A stretch of DNA of 20,484 bases from JBFXAN01 sp050184225 (GTDB lineage: Bacteria > Chloroflexota > Dehalococcoidia > CAUJGQ01): the NCBI GenBank assembly GCA_050184225.1, contig JBFXAN010000117.1, positions 1 to 20,484 on the forward strand, in the 5' to 3' direction. Shown one piece after another: positions 13,764 to 20,484 of this stretch. The position numbers were made by a program, and so were the translations under genes. The number at the start of each line of letters is the position of its first letter. Position 1 is the first letter of the stretch. The notes under the pieces are model-generated. The model was given only the letters and a program-made list of their open reading frames with translations, made no database searches and was not told where the DNA came from.

Positions 13764-15137
13764 CTATTCGTCATCCATGAAGAGCAGGTACGGGCGCTCG
13801 AGCAGGTGCTTGATTCGACGCAGAAACTCGGCGGCGGGAGCACCGTCCAGGACACGATGGTCGATAGTTAGAGACAGCGCTATCACGCGACCGGCTACCA
13901 CTTCCTGGCCGGAGAGACGTACGCTGTCGCGCACACGACCGACTCCGAGGATCGCTACCTGCGGCGGATTGATAATAGGAGTGAAGGTATCAACTTCGTA
14001 CATGCCCAGGGACGTCACGGAGAATGTGCCGCCGGCGATATCGTCATAGCTGAGTGTACCGGTCCGAGCACGCTCGGCCAGCGCCGATGTCTCACGCACC
14101 ACACGTTTGAGTGGAAGACGATCGGCATCGTGGAGCACCGGCACGAGCAGGCCTTCATCCAGCGCAACCGCCATGCCTATATGGATACGGTCGTGCAGGC
14201 GGATCACATCGCCATCAAGCGAGGCATTGACACGTGGATGCGCGCGCAACGCGTGCGCCACCGCCTTTATCACGAGGTCGGTATAGGAAGGGCGCACACC
14301 ATCGTTTTGCCACTCTTCGACGAGTTGGTGGCGCAGCTTGACCAGTTCGGTCGCGTCAGCTTCGGTGTTGATCGTAAGTTGTGCCATCTGATGAAGCGAT
14401 GCGTGCATCCGTTCGGCAATGGTCCGTCGAATCCCAGACAGCGGAATGGTGACTCCCGCGGGCACGTGTGCCCCTGCCGACGACATGAGTTGGTCGGAAG
14501 TGCCCTCCGAGATCCGACGCTCCACATCCTCCTGGACAATACGCCCGGCAGGACCGGAGCCGGAGATGGAATGCAGATCGACTCCATGTTGTTCTGCCAG
14601 ACGCCTGGCGAGCGGTGTCGCACGGATCTCGCTTACAGCTGGTTGCGCCAGAGCCGCGGCAGCAGTTGCCGACCGCTCATGTGCCGCGCGGACGTCTGCC
14701 TCGTGTATAAGGCCGTCGCCGGTTGCGGTGACCGTAGCGATATCCAATCTCAAGTCACGAGCGAGACGTCGCGCGGCTGGTGTAGCCCGCACACGCTCAC
14801 GAGAAGCGAATTGGGCGCTATCATTGGTTACAGCGCCAGTCGAAGTGGCGGCTGATGTGCGGGAATCAATGGGGGCGGCGAACCCGGACGGCGGCTCCTC
14901 TCCGGGAGTAAGCAAGTAGGCGATCAGTTGCCCGGTGGGTACCGTCGAGCCGGCCGCCACCGCGTGCCGTAGTACGCCTCCGGTTTCTGCTTCAACTTCG
15001 AAGTTAACCTTCTCTGTCACCAGCCTGAAGATTGGTTGACCGCTGGCCACCGTGGCACCATCTTCGGCGAGCCACTCCTCAACGGTGCCTTCAACCATGG
15101 TCATCCCGAGCTTGGGCATGACTACGTCCGTCGCCAT
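13764..15137 (-). CDS. acoC: 2-oxo-acid dehydrogenase E2 (dihydrolipoamide acyltransferase)
   Basis: The 457-residue E2 core subunit has an N-terminal lipoyl domain beginning ATDVVMPKLGMTMVEGTV, with lipoyl Lys43 in VTEKVNFEVEA. Two tandem peripheral-subunit-binding domains follow: RATPAARRLARDLRLD (from about 118) and RATPLARRLAEQHGVD (from about 172, through GSGPAGRIVQEDV). The C-terminal acyltransferase domain ends with DHRVLDG (426-432), which contains the catalytic His. The ATG at 15137 follows AAGGGAGAG closely and gives a standard lipoyl-domain start; a longer upstream frame only overlaps acoX. The start overlaps the acoX stop by 16 bases, implying translational coupling. It transfers acyl groups from E1 to CoA. 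The acyl group cannot be read from the sequence. Confidence 0.92.
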   Translation of the reverse strand: MATDVVMPKLGMTMVEGTVEEWLAEDGATVASGQPIFRLVTEKVNFEVEAETGGVLRHAVAAGSTVPTGQLIAYLLTPGEEPPSGFAAPIDSRTSAATSTGAVTNDSAQFASRERVRATPAARRLARDLRLDIATVTATGDGLIHEADVRAAHERSATAAAALAQPAVSEIRATPLARRLAEQHGVDLHSISGSGPAGRIVQEDVERRISEGTSDQLMSSAGAHVPAGVTIPLSGIRRTIAERMHASLHQMAQLTINTEADATELVKLRHQLVEEWQNDGVRPSYTDLVIKAVAHALRAHPRVNASLDGDVIRLHDRIHIGMAVALDEGLLVPVLHDADRLPLKRVVRETSALAERARTGTLSYDDIAGGTFSVTSLGMYEVDTFTPIINPPQVAILGVGRVRDSVRLSGQEVVAGRVIALSLTIDHRVLDGAPAAEFLRRIKHLLERPYLLFMDDE

Positions 15138-16174
15138 GGCGTCTCTCCCTTGAAGAATCCGCGTTCTGCGGCGAGATGGAGACAGCGATCGACACTCACC
15201 ACCGACGGCCCGTCGCGACAAAGCGATACGGAGACTGTGTTGCCGGCCGGAATCGCAACATCACGCTCGCCATCAAGCGCGATGAGGCATGGCCCCCGCA
15301 CCACGACAGACTCACCGATAGCTCGCTCCTCCACCGAGGAGAGCGCAACGGGCACGATGCTGCCGGGTGCGATGGGAACTCGGACGCACATGCCTACTTC
15401 AGGGCCGCCGAGCACCAGGTCCAGTCCGATAGGGTCGTCGGCTTCGATATGTCGAAAGGCGCCACCAAGCGCCGCCATACCTATCGCCGCTGCCGAGGCG
15501 CGTGTGAGTAGCACACGACGCACCCGCTCCATGTTCCATATTGCCCGAGCGCCGACGAATCCTGGTTCGAGGACAACCACATCGATCAGGGCAAGGTTTT
15601 CGTTGCAGCCAGAGCGGCCGTTGTCGTGCGAGAAATCGCCGAAGAGCCGCAGTGTCTTTGCCGGTCGAGCGACCTCTTCGGCGTGGACACAGCCCATCGC
15701 CAAAGCTCCGGCCGCCAGACCGGCAGCAGTGCCCTCGATGAGCGACGGGAACACATTATTCGTGCCGGTGGATACCGGAAGGATCGGAACAGCACATGTT
15801 CCACGGGCGGCGGCACGGTTTGTACCATCGCCACCTAGCGTGATCATACATGCAAGTCCGGTCTCGCCAAGCTCACGTGCCGCGGCGATCGTGTCTTCTT
15901 CGTCGCCACTGCCTGGGACAGCGCAGTAGGCGATATCAAGGTGGCGTTCGACGCCAACCTCCTCGAGCGCTCGAGCAACAAGTCGATAGGGATCGGGCAT
16001 CGCAAGAACGCGACGCACACCTGTCGCCGCCAAACCGAGCAAGATTCGCCGAAGAATATTCACCTTCTCATCGTTGCCTACGACTCCGGCGTGGGCTACA
16101 AGACGGCGGATATCCTTCCCGGAGGCAGGATTTGCGATTAGACCGACGGTCGGCGTACTGCTGGAAGCCGTGAT
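15122..16174 (-). CDS. acoX: AcoX-like protein (ATP-NAD kinase fold), probable non-ATG start
   Basis: The protein contains GLIANPASGKDIRRLVAH (residues 11-28) and LGGDGTNRAA (113-122), the two signatures of the NAD-kinase/AcoX family. AcoX accompanies acetoin dehydrogenase genes; its biochemical role is uncertain. No ATG, GTG or TTG lies in frame upstream of the NPASGK motif, which is preceded by an in-frame stop. The best initiator is an ATC at 16174, four bases after GGAGG, giving 350 residues, the usual family size. A GTG at 16063 would delete the first conserved motif. An ATG at 16185 is in another frame. Either a rare start codon or a frameshift is therefore implied. It lies 22 bases after E1-beta and overlaps the E2 start. 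Confidence 0.82.
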   Translation of the reverse strand: MTASSSTPTVGLIANPASGKDIRRLVAHAGVVGNDEKVNILRRILLGLAATGVRRVLAMPDPYRLVARALEEVGVERHLDIAYCAVPGSGDEEDTIAAARELGETGLACMITLGGDGTNRAAARGTCAVPILPVSTGTNNVFPSLIEGTAAGLAAGALAMGCVHAEEVARPAKTLRLFGDFSHDNGRSGCNENLALIDVVVLEPGFVGARAIWNMERVRRVLLTRASAAAIGMAALGGAFRHIEADDPIGLDLVLGGPEVGMCVRVPIAPGSIVPVALSSVEERAIGESVVVRGPCLIALDGERDVAIPAGNTVSVSLCRDGPSVVSVDRCLHLAAERGFFKGETPWRRT

Positions 16175-16196
16175 ACCACCTCCATCGGTTGCTTCA

Positions 16197-17192
16197 CTAT
16201 CGAATCAGTACTAGGCTCTGCACGGCATCGACGATCTGGCGCCGTCCTGGAATCCAGGCGTCCTCGAGAACCGGGCTGAAGGGTACCGGAGAGAACGGTG
16301 CCCCGACGCGACGGACAGGCCCGTCGAGGTAGTCGATCGCTTCCTCGGCGATCAGTGCAGCAATCTCGCCGCCAAAACCACCGAACTTGACTGCTTCATG
16401 CGCGACGACAACTCGATGCGTCTTGCGCACAGACTCAAGCACAGTCTCACGGTCAAGCGGCGATAGGGTTCGCAGGTCAATAACCTCCGCTTCAATCCCC
16501 TGTCCGGCGAGTTCTTCCGCTGCTGCCAACGCCTCGTGGACCATCTGTGACCAACTGACAATGCTGACGTCTCGGCCCTCTCTCTTTACCTCCGCAAGGC
16601 CGATAGGGACTGTGTATAGTTCCTCCGGCACCTCGCCGGTAATGCGGAACAACCGTTTGTGCTCGATGACGAAGACGGGGTTGTCGTCGCGGATCGCTGA
16701 GAGCAACAGGCCCTTGGCGTCGTAGGGCGTCGCGGGCATGACTACCTTGAGACCGGGAATGTGACACAGCATCGCCTCAAGACTCTGCGAGTGCTGAGCG
16801 GCCACGCGAATTCCGGCACCACAGGCCGTGCGTACGACAACCGGCAATCGGGCCTTTCCACCGAACATGTACTTCATCTTGGCTAGCTGGTTCAGGATCT
16901 GATCCATCGCCACGCCCACGAAGTCGATAAACATGATCTCGACCACCGGCCGCATGCCCGTCGCCGCAGCGCCGACGGCAAGGCCGATAATACCCGCTTC
17001 GGAGATTGGCGTATCTACCACCCGCTCTGGACCGAACTCCTTGAGCAACCCCCGACTGATGCCGAAGGCCCCTTCATGCTCCCCTACGTCGATGCCCGCG
17101 ATGAAGACGTCCGGGTCACGGGTAAGCTCCTCACGCAATGCCTCGTTTACCGCCTGTGTGTAGGTGATCTGACGAACTGCCGTTGCCGTCAT
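16197..17192 (-). CDS. acoB: 2-oxo-acid/acetoin dehydrogenase E1 beta subunit
   Basis: The 331-residue TPP-dependent E1 beta subunit carries ITYTQAVNEALREEL (9-23), GIDVGEHEGAFG, DTPISEAGIIG with the catalytic Glu65, RPVVEIMFIDF, the potassium- and TPP-proximal AKMKYMFGG, and AQHSQSLEA (132-140). A transketolase C-terminal domain follows (ITGEVPEE, DLRTLSPLD, HEAVKFGGFGGE). All are standard. I chose ATG 17192 because AAGGA lies seven bases upstream; an in-frame ATG at 17246 has no ribosome binding site. It is 66 bases after E1-alpha. With E1-alpha it forms the heterotetramer that decarboxylates a 2-oxo acid or cleaves acetoin and passes the acyl group to the E2 lipoyl arm. Confidence 0.93.
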   Translation of the reverse strand: MTATAVRQITYTQAVNEALREELTRDPDVFIAGIDVGEHEGAFGISRGLLKEFGPERVVDTPISEAGIIGLAVGAAATGMRPVVEIMFIDFVGVAMDQILNQLAKMKYMFGGKARLPVVVRTACGAGIRVAAQHSQSLEAMLCHIPGLKVVMPATPYDAKGLLLSAIRDDNPVFVIEHKRLFRITGEVPEELYTVPIGLAEVKREGRDVSIVSWSQMVHEALAAAEELAGQGIEAEVIDLRTLSPLDRETVLESVRKTHRVVVAHEAVKFGGFGGEIAALIAEEAIDYLDGPVRRVGAPFSPVPFSPVLEDAWIPGRRQIVDAVQSLVLIR

Positions 17193-17258
17193 GGTGAGTC
17201 CTTCTCCCGGCCATCGGCGCTTGGCATGAGTGCTTAGTTCTGGCATTTGTCATGTGCG

Positions 17259-18221
17259 TCAACTATAGACATCAGTCAACAGCTCACGTGGATCGGGGGC
17301 GGCAGACCCCTCAGCAAACTGAATCGCCTGGGCGATGTCGCCACGAATACGGGCGCGCAGTGCCTCTGCGTCTGTGCTCGATAGCACATGCAGTTCGATG
17401 AGCCGATCCTCGAGGATCGTAATCGGATCGCGACCCCGCCAGTAGCTCACTTCATCTGCCGCACGATACTGGGACGTTTCGCTGATTCCGACATGGTCGT
17501 AGTAGCGATAGGTCTTGCACTCTAACATCGTGGGCCCATCGCCCCGGCGGGCCCGCGCCACGGCGGCACTTGCTGCCTCGTAGACGGCAATAGCATCCAT
17601 ACCATCTACGACTATGCCGGGCATGCCGTAGCCGGAGGCGCGATCGGCGACGTCGGTAATCGCCTGGTGACGGTCCTGGCGGGTGTACTCCCCCCAGAGG
17701 TTGTTCTCGCAGACAAAGAGGAGCGGTAACTTCCACAACGCCGCCATGTTGGCAGCCTCGTGAAATGATCCTTCATTAGACGCACCGTCGCCGAAGAAGC
17801 AGACTGCGACCTGGCCACGTCCGCGGCGGGCGGCAGTCCAGGCGGCGCCGACGGCGACCGGCGGGCCGCCTCCGACAATACCGTTGGCTCCGAGCATACC
17901 CAGATCGAGATCAGCAATGTGCATCGATCCGCCTTTACCACGGCAGTAGCCGGAGGCCTTGCCGAATAGTTCTGCGTACATATGCTTGAAGTCGCCGCCC
18001 TTCGCGATCAAGTGTCCATGGCCGCGGTGGGTGGACGTGATGAAGTCGTCAACGTTCAGGTTTGCGCAGACGCCGACGGCAACAGCTTCCTCACCGACGT
18101 ACAGATGAAGGGCGCCGGGTATTTTGCCCTGCTCCATCAGACGTCCGCCCGCTTCCTCGAACTCGCGGATGCGGAGCATCCCCGTCACGATATCGACTAG
18201 AGTTTCGTGCGCAATCTCCAT
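17259..18221 (-). CDS. acoA: 2-oxo-acid/acetoin dehydrogenase E1 alpha subunit
   Basis: The 320-residue protein has the TPP-binding motif GDGASNEGSFHEAANMAALW (144-163) ending with CENN (171-174). It also contains HLYVGEEAVAVGV (39-51), STHRGHGH (63-70), SGYCRGKGGSMHIAD (90-104) and LGANGIVGGGPPVAVGAA. The HLYVGEEAVAVG and GKGGSMHIADLDLGMLGANG runs are very like acetoin dehydrogenase AcoA. This and the neighbouring acoX are why I prefer the acetoin type over pyruvate or branched-chain types. The ATG at 18221 gives the normal family length. Its ribosome binding site is weak (GAAAGAGATGG upstream). The longer same-strand frame beginning at 18590 overlaps the DUF35 gene and is not coding. It is 92 bases after the DUF35 stop. 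Confidence 0.93.
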   Translation of the reverse strand: MEIAHETLVDIVTGMLRIREFEEAGGRLMEQGKIPGALHLYVGEEAVAVGVCANLNVDDFITSTHRGHGHLIAKGGDFKHMYAELFGKASGYCRGKGGSMHIADLDLGMLGANGIVGGGPPVAVGAAWTAARRGRGQVAVCFFGDGASNEGSFHEAANMAALWKLPLLFVCENNLWGEYTRQDRHQAITDVADRASGYGMPGIVVDGMDAIAVYEAASAAVARARRGDGPTMLECKTYRYYDHVGISETSQYRAADEVSYWRGRDPITILEDRLIELHVLSSTDAEALRARIRGDIAQAIQFAEGSAAPDPRELLTDVYS

Positions 18222-18313
18222 CGGTTCACGCCATCTCTTTCCTGAGCAATGCGCGCGGTGTTGGCGCGGCGCCCACCACCTCCTGCGGCGAAGCGGACGG
18301 GAGCTGGCTCGGC

Positions 18314-18736
18314 TTACCCCGCGGGCTTGAACCTGGGCAGACGGACACCCTCGCCCGCCTCCTCGAACGTCACCATGAGCGGCATGCCGACGCGCAGGTC
18401 GGCGTTCGGGATGCCGACGATGTTCGTGTTGAGCCGCGGTCCCTCTTCCAGTTCGACGACCGCGAGGTTGTAGGGCAATTCGTCGAAGAAGCCCGGATGG
18501 TACTTCTGATGCATCACCGCGAACGTGAACAGCGTCGCCTTCCCCGAGGCCGGCACCCAGTCGAGCGCCTCGCTCAGACACTCGGTACACGCCCGACTCC
18601 CCGGCGCGAGATACGTATTACAGACGGTGCAGCGCTGGATCATCAACTCGCCCCGCCCCGCGCCGTCGAAGAACGGCCGCGACGGTTCGTCTGGCTGCGG
18701 GACCGGCTTGCGCGGGGCATCGATGCTTTGGGTCAT
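18314..18736 (-). CDS. DUF35 zinc-ribbon/OB-fold protein (thiolase partner)
   Basis: The 140-residue protein has four cysteines, C36-x2-C39-x10-C50-x2-C53, forming the N-terminal rubredoxin-like zinc ribbon (QRCTVCNTYLAPGSRACTEC). An OB-fold follows from about 58 (DWVPASGKATLFTFAV, YNLAVVELEEGPRLNTNIVG). This is the classical DUF35 layout (ChsH2 C-terminal part, or the small subunit of archaeal thiolase/HMG-CoA synthase complexes). The start at 18736 follows AGGAGAAGGAG, 21 bases after the thiolase-like stop. Such proteins bind and position acyl-CoA for a neighbouring thiolase-fold enzyme, so pairing with 18758-19954 is very likely. Confidence 0.93.
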   Translation of the reverse strand: MTQSIDAPRKPVPQPDEPSRPFFDGAGRGELMIQRCTVCNTYLAPGSRACTECLSEALDWVPASGKATLFTFAVMHQKYHPGFFDELPYNLAVVELEEGPRLNTNIVGIPNADLRVGMPLMVTFEEAGEGVRLPRFKPAG

Positions 18737-18757
18737 CGTTCGTCTCCTTCTCCTGCC

Positions 18758-19954
18758 TTAGCGGACGGAGGGGTGCGGGCTCAAGATCAGGCAGCCGTGG
18801 TAGTCGAGCACGCCGCCCTGGCAGCTGACCAGCACGACATCGTGCTTCTCGACCTGACGGTCGCCGCCCTGGCCCCGCGCCTGGATCACGCCCTCCGACA
18901 GCGGCGTCATCCCCCACATGTAGTAGCCCGACAGCTCACCGCCGCCGGTGTTCGTCGGCAGACTGCCGCCGGGACCGAGCTTGCCGTCTTCGACAAACGG
19001 GCCGCCCTCACCCTTGCCACAGAAGCCATAGTCTTCGAGGGTGACCAGCGTCGTGTAGGTGTAGCAGTCGTACAGCTCGCAGACGTCGACGTCGTCATTG
19101 GTGATGCCCGCCATCCGAAACGCCGTCTCCTTGGCGAGCACGGCGCCGGTGTTCACCTCGTTCTCGTAGCCGTGGCGGCGGGGGTTGCCGGGATGGCCCT
19201 GACCCATGCCGACGACATACGCCGGCGGTTGCTTGAGGCTGCGCGCCCGCTCGGCGGAGGTGACGATCACGGCGACGCCGCCGTTGGAGACGAGCGTGCA
19301 ATCGAGCAGGTGCAGCGGCTCTACCACCCAGCGCGAGTTGTGGTAGTCCTCCAAGGTGATCGGGGACCGCTGCATCGCCCGCGGGTTCTTAGTCGCCCAC
19401 GCCCTGGTGGAGACGGCGACCGCGCCGAGCTGGTCGTGGGTGGTGCCGTACAACGCCATGTGCCGCTGGGCGGCGAGCGCGTAGCCGGTGTTGGCGCCGA
19501 AGAAGCCGTAGGCCGGACCCAGGCCCGCCATCCCCGCCACCGACCGCACCCGGCCATACGCCCCACCCGCCGACTGCCCCGGCGTGAGCGGGGCGTCGGC
19601 GAAGACGCAGGCGACGGCCGAGGCCATGCCGGCGTTGATGGCGAGGGATGCGTAGTGGACCATCTGGGCGGTGGTGGAACCGGCGGCGTTCATGTGAGTA
19701 CACAACCGCAGGTTGCGGAAGCCGCCTGCCGTCTGCAGGTTCAAGCCCAGGCTGCCGGGGTCGGCTGGTCCCATCGAGGACACACCCGAGTTAATCAGCA
19801 AGCCGTCGAGGTCGTCCTTCGCGAGCCCGGCGTCGTCCAGCGCCAGGTGAATCGCACGCAACGCCAGCGTCACCGCATCGCCCGTGTACGCCCGCGTCAT
19901 CTCCGTGATCCCCAGCCCGGCGATCGCCGCCCGCCCGCTCACTGCTGCCGTCAT
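18758..19954 (-). CDS. Thiolase-fold (SCP-x/Ltp2-like) protein, probably an aldolase
   Basis: The 398-residue protein has the thiolase fold of the lipid-transfer/SCP-x branch: GRAAIAGLGITEM at the N-terminus, HMNAAGSTTAQMVHYASLAI (87-106), VSNGGVAVIVTSAERAR, DVDVCELYDCYTYTTLVTLE (288-307) and NTGGGELSGYYMWGM (335-349). The nucleophilic Cys of true thiolases, normally in NCSTGST or CASG, is Asn/Ala here. The GHP-type His motif is replaced by SGYYMWGM. Both changes are what is known for Ltp2-type retro-aldolases, which use tyrosines and work with a DUF35 partner. AGGAGGGGG precedes the ATG at 19954. It probably cleaves a beta-hydroxyacyl-CoA rather than a beta-ketoacyl-CoA. The fold is certain; the reaction is inferred. 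Confidence 0.88.
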   Translation of the reverse strand: MTAAVSGRAAIAGLGITEMTRAYTGDAVTLALRAIHLALDDAGLAKDDLDGLLINSGVSSMGPADPGSLGLNLQTAGGFRNLRLCTHMNAAGSTTAQMVHYASLAINAGMASAVACVFADAPLTPGQSAGGAYGRVRSVAGMAGLGPAYGFFGANTGYALAAQRHMALYGTTHDQLGAVAVSTRAWATKNPRAMQRSPITLEDYHNSRWVVEPLHLLDCTLVSNGGVAVIVTSAERARSLKQPPAYVVGMGQGHPGNPRRHGYENEVNTGAVLAKETAFRMAGITNDDVDVCELYDCYTYTTLVTLEDYGFCGKGEGGPFVEDGKLGPGGSLPTNTGGGELSGYYMWGMTPLSEGVIQARGQGGDRQVEKHDVVLVSCQGGVLDYHGCLILSPHPSVR

Positions 19955-19996
19955 GGGTACCCCCTCCTGCTCATCTGTCGGCCACGTCTCTGGCCG

Positions 19997-20484
19997 TTAG
20001 CGACCCGACCAGACCGGCGACCGCTTCTCGGCGAAGGCGCGGGGTCCCTCGATGCGATCCTCGGAGGCCATGTGCATTTGGATGTTGGCGTAAGGCCGGG
20101 CGACCGCCGTCTCCAGCGGAAGCTCGAGGCCGCGTGTCGCCGCCTCCTTGGAGCCGCGCACGGCGAAGGGGGCGCACTCCATGATCTCCCGCGCCCAGCG
20201 CTCGGCAGTGGGGATCAGATCGGCCAGCGGCACGACCTCGTTGACGAGACCCAGCTCGTAGGCGCGGGTGGCGCTGATCGGCTTGGCGGTGAGCATCATG
20301 CCCATCGCGATCTTGAGCGGGATCTGGCGGGGCAGCCGGTGCATGCCGCCCGCGCCCGCCACCAGGCCGACACGCGGCTCCGGCAGCCCAAACTGCGCGT
20401 TCTCCGCCGCCACCAGGATGTCGCAGGCGAGCGCCATCTCGCAGCCGCCGCCCATCGCCCAGCCGTTGACGGCGCCGATCACCG
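19997..20484 (-). CDS. Enoyl-CoA hydratase/isomerase family protein, 5' end off the window
   Basis: The last 162 or so codons of a crotonase-family gene; the start lies beyond the right edge. VIGAVNGWAMGGGCEMALAC contains the oxyanion-hole glycines, and QFGLPEPRVGLVAGAGGMHRLPR carries the first catalytic-type Glu (in LPEP). The position of the second Glu of true hydratases (AMExVLTG) reads IAMGMMLTAK, so it is Gly. The end, EGPRAFAEKRSPVWSGR, is typical. It stops 42 bases before the thiolase-like gene and is presumably the first visible gene of that operon. The missing second Glu suggests isomerase, hydrolase or lyase chemistry, or a modified hydratase; crotonases vary widely. Confidence 0.9.
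   Translation of the reverse strand, partial: VIGAVNGWAMGGGCEMALACDILVAAENAQFGLPEPRVGLVAGAGGMHRLPRQIPLKIAMGMMLTAKPISATRAYELGLVNEVVPLADLIPTAERWAREIMECAPFAVRGSKEAATRGLELPLETAVARPYANIQMHMASEDRIEGPRAFAEKRSPVWSGR

Noticed and set aside
14130..14855. Plus-strand open frame of 241 codons within E2
   Set aside because: It is a shadow of the E2 gene with no domain or initiation signal.
15138..15221. Upstream extension of E2 to 15221
   Set aside because: It overlaps acoX and precedes a normal lipoyl-domain start that has its own ribosome binding site.
18222..18590. Upstream extension of E1-alpha to 18590
   Set aside because: It would overlap the DUF35 gene on the same strand in another frame, is Arg-rich with no homology, and the family length fits the ATG at 18221.
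1..20484. CRISPR arrays, tRNA or rRNA genes, transposases, integrases
   Set aside because: No repeat-spacer pattern, no cloverleaf or rRNA-like sequence and no mobile-element gene was found on either strand.

Overview
All well-supported genes in this 20.5 kb window lie on the minus strand, so transcription runs from high to low coordinates. The window looks like a catabolic accessory region of a free-living, moderately high-GC bacterium. Strong Shine-Dalgarno sequences, a Tat-type lipoprotein and an acetoin-dehydrogenase-type complex next to a thiolase/DUF35 pair would fit a Chloroflexota or deep Actinomycetota lineage. No taxonomic marker gene is present, so this is only a guess. Base composition is uneven: the thiolase region is very GC-rich, while the permease and TetR genes are clearly AT-richer. 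This suggests a mosaic of segments with different histories.

Region 1 (20484 to about 10630) reads, in transcription order: a 3' part of an enoyl-CoA hydratase gene, a thiolase-fold (SCP-x/Ltp2-like) protein, its probable DUF35 zinc-ribbon/OB-fold partner, E1-alpha, E1-beta, an AcoX/NAD-kinase-like protein, E2 and E3 of a 2-oxo-acid (acetoin-type) dehydrogenase complex, then a TetR regulator and a short-chain dehydrogenase. Spacings are mostly short or overlapping within the ECH-to-E3 run. A plausible logic is hydration and retro-aldol or thiolytic cleavage of an acyl-CoA, with the TPP/lipoyl complex oxidising the released 2-oxo or acetoin-like compound to acyl-CoA.

Region 2 (10630 to about 8590) holds a 380-bp intergenic stretch with a strong hairpin and a perfect 22-bp palindrome, two tandem NarL/FixJ-type response regulators without a kinase, and a leader region. 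The leader contains a truncated copy of the 5' end of a cyclase gene.

Region 3 (8590 to 1) is an uptake-plus-catabolism operon: a Tat/lipoprotein Opp/Dpp-type substrate-binding protein, a SnoaL/NTF2-like protein, a 4-hydroxybutyrate-type CoA-transferase, a second SnoaL/NTF2-like protein, the two permeases DppB and DppC, a scar made of remnants of at least two or three unrelated genes, and a cyclase-family hydrolase cut by the left edge. No transporter ATPases are seen. The two SnoaL-like genes share a perfect 330-bp block but diverge outside it. The cyclase leader and N-terminus occur twice, bracketing the whole 7.9-kb transporter block.

Taken together, the window looks like a recently rearranged module for importing a peptide-like, glycoside-like or cyclic organic compound, activating it with CoA and degrading it. 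The substrate cannot be read from the sequence.
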